Positions 63,005-64,000 of a DNA stretch of 64,000 nucleotides are shown here, in pieces (position 1 is the stretch's first letter; each line of letters starts with the position of its first letter). The stretch is from Kalaharituber pfeilii (taxonomy: Eukaryota > Ascomycota > Pezizomycetes > Pezizales > Pezizaceae), in the NCBI GenBank assembly GCA_015179045.1, contig WHUZ01000020.1, positions 1-64,000 on the forward strand, written 5' to 3'. The translations under genes and the position numbers were made by a program. Below the pieces are notes generated by a model. It saw only the letters and a program-made list of their open reading frames with translations. It did no database searches and was not told the DNA's origin.

Positions 63005-63675
63005 GGCTGCTGCTGTTCCGCTTATAATTGCTGGGAGTGCCGGAGGCTGCAGCTGGGGCTACTTTCTGCTCTGAATCGTTGGGGGAGGGGGGATTGTGTG
63101 GATAGCTGCCAGCTGCTTTCTGTTGGACAGGACTGGCTGCGGTTGGGGGGGGGACGCGAGGGCCGCGAGGGATGGGGTGCTCGTGGGACGTGGGACGTGC
63201 TGCGTGCGCGGGGCAGAGCACTGGGGGGCGGGGGTTGCTGTCGTACGGACAAAGGGCGGCGCGCTGCGGGCCTCGGCGTGCCTTGTCCTACCTACCCTAC
63301 CCTGGCTAGTGAGGCTCTGCGCTGCCGCCCTGCGCCGCCGCGCTGCCGCCCTGCCCTGCCCTGCCGTGGCACCCATGCTGCGGGCGGTCGAGGATGACTA
63401 AGGCCGCCGCCCCACGTCGCTATTTCTCCGGCGGCGTCTTGGCGCACGGCCGCTAGCGGGCAGCCACTGCCCTCCACTGCGCACGCCGAAAGGATCTTCC
63501 CGCCGCATACCCGCCCACCCTCTCCTCCACCGCCCCCCCCCCCCCCCCACCCTCCCCTTGCCAGCTCTCCCGGCCCCTCCCCACTCCAACAGCCCCCCCT
63601 CCCCCTCCCCCTCTCCGTGTGCACCGCGCGCCTCGGAAATCCCACAGGGCCAATTCTCACTCCCCCGCAACAAGA
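63005..63675. promoter_or_regulatory. Divergent promoter between YRB30 and SUP35
   Basis: 671 bp shared by two divergent genes, GC- and CpG-rich from about 63110, with a GCCGCCCTGC-type short repeat (63325-63366) and C16 at 63533-63548. Frames here on both strands are Pro/Arg/Gly/Ala-rich shadows. No TATA box seen. Confidence 0.55.
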
Positions 63676-64000
63676 ATGTCGAATACACCAAACTCATGGG
63701 AGGATGCAGCTGGGGACGATGACCAGCTTGCACGACAGACTAGTGAGCAATTGAACGTCCAGAGCCAGCCGTACCGCCCGCCACACCAGCAGCAGCGGGG
63801 CAGCTTCAGGCCGAGCTTCAACGCCCCCGCGTTCAACCCTGGGGCTGCCTCATTCCAGCCAACCGCGCCTGTCTTCACACCGGGAGCTCCATATCAGCAA
63901 TATGGCCAGCAGCCTTACTATGGAGGCGCACCATATCAACATGTGTATCCGCAATATGGCCAGAATCAGTACCAGCAGTATCAGCAACAACAGTACCAAC
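63676..64000 (+). CDS. SUP35: Translation termination factor eRF3 / Sup35, 5' end only
   Basis: GTPase that acts with eRF1 in translation termination. Only the first 108 codons are in the window, open to the edge with no stop. The start MSNTPNSWEDAAGDD is the conserved Pezizomycotina eRF3 N-terminus. It is followed by a Q/Y/P/G-rich, nearly charge-free prion-like segment (for example QQYGQQPYYGGAPYQ and QYGQNQYQQYQQQQYQ). The middle charged domain and GTPase domains would lie beyond the window. The first ATG after the leader is used, with CAAG before it. Identification rests on the N-terminus alone, but its order and composition are distinctive. Confidence 0.88.
   Translation, partial: MSNTPNSWEDAAGDDDQLARQTSEQLNVQSQPYRPPHQQQRGSFRPSFNAPAFNPGAASFQPTAPVFTPGAPYQQYGQQPYYGGAPYQHVYPQYGQNQYQQYQQQQYQ

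Noticed and set aside
1..64000. Search by eye for tRNA, rRNA, snRNA genes and CRISPR arrays
   Set aside because: No A-box/B-box pairs, no rRNA or U-snRNA landmarks, no regularly spaced repeats seen; absence cannot be guaranteed without tRNAscan-SE or Infernal.

Overview
The window reads as nuclear DNA of a filamentous ascomycete (Pezizomycotina). The evidence is spliceosomal introns of about 46-90 nt with GTRNGT donors, CTRAY-like branch sites and short pyrimidine tracts, plus a gene set of Hbs1, BiP/Kar2 ending in HDEL, a Zds-family protein, an Rgt1-like Zn2Cys6 factor, a copper-fist factor, a fungal RanGTP-binding (Yrb30-type) protein and Sup35/eRF3. Gene density is very low, about eight recognisable genes in 64 kb. 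Intergenic DNA is long, not strongly CpG-depleted, and full of homopolymer tracts. That fits a large-genome Pezizomycete such as a truffle or its relatives, but this placement is inference.

Layout. 1-2162: 3' part of HBS1 (+). 2679-3376: a non-autonomous DNA transposon with 22-nt perfect terminal inverted repeats. 3998-6246: KAR2/BiP (+), five exons. 6737-10358: a large mitochondrial helical-repeat (PPR-like) protein gene (+) with two frame changes. 10359-12294: AT-homopolymer-rich DNA between convergent genes. 12295-15031: ZDS-type regulator (-). 15-17 kb: its GC-rich upstream island. 20530-23383: Rgt1-like Zn2Cys6 regulator (-), four exons. 24.5-32.4 kb: gene-poor. 34174-35804: copper-fist transcription factor (+), three exons. 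35.8-60.4 kb: a 24.7 kb tract without any recognisable protein gene, holding a Tc1-like snap-back element and hints of spliced transcripts. 60491-63004: Yrb30-type RanGTP-binding protein (-), eight exons, divergent from SUP35, which starts at 63676 (+) and runs off the window.

The genes do not form one pathway. Two paralogous translational GTPases sit at the two ends: Hbs1 (no-go/non-stop ribosome rescue) and Sup35/eRF3 (termination). KAR2 is the ER chaperone. Three genes encode nutrient or cell-cycle regulators. Upstream regions of KAR2, ZDS, the Rgt1-like gene, the copper-fist gene and the YRB30/SUP35 pair each carry a GC- and CpG-rich block with a G:C homopolymer of 12-28 nt, which is the most consistent unexplained pattern here. 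Exon boundaries were worked out by hand from reading frame, splice signals and family knowledge; none was tested by search.
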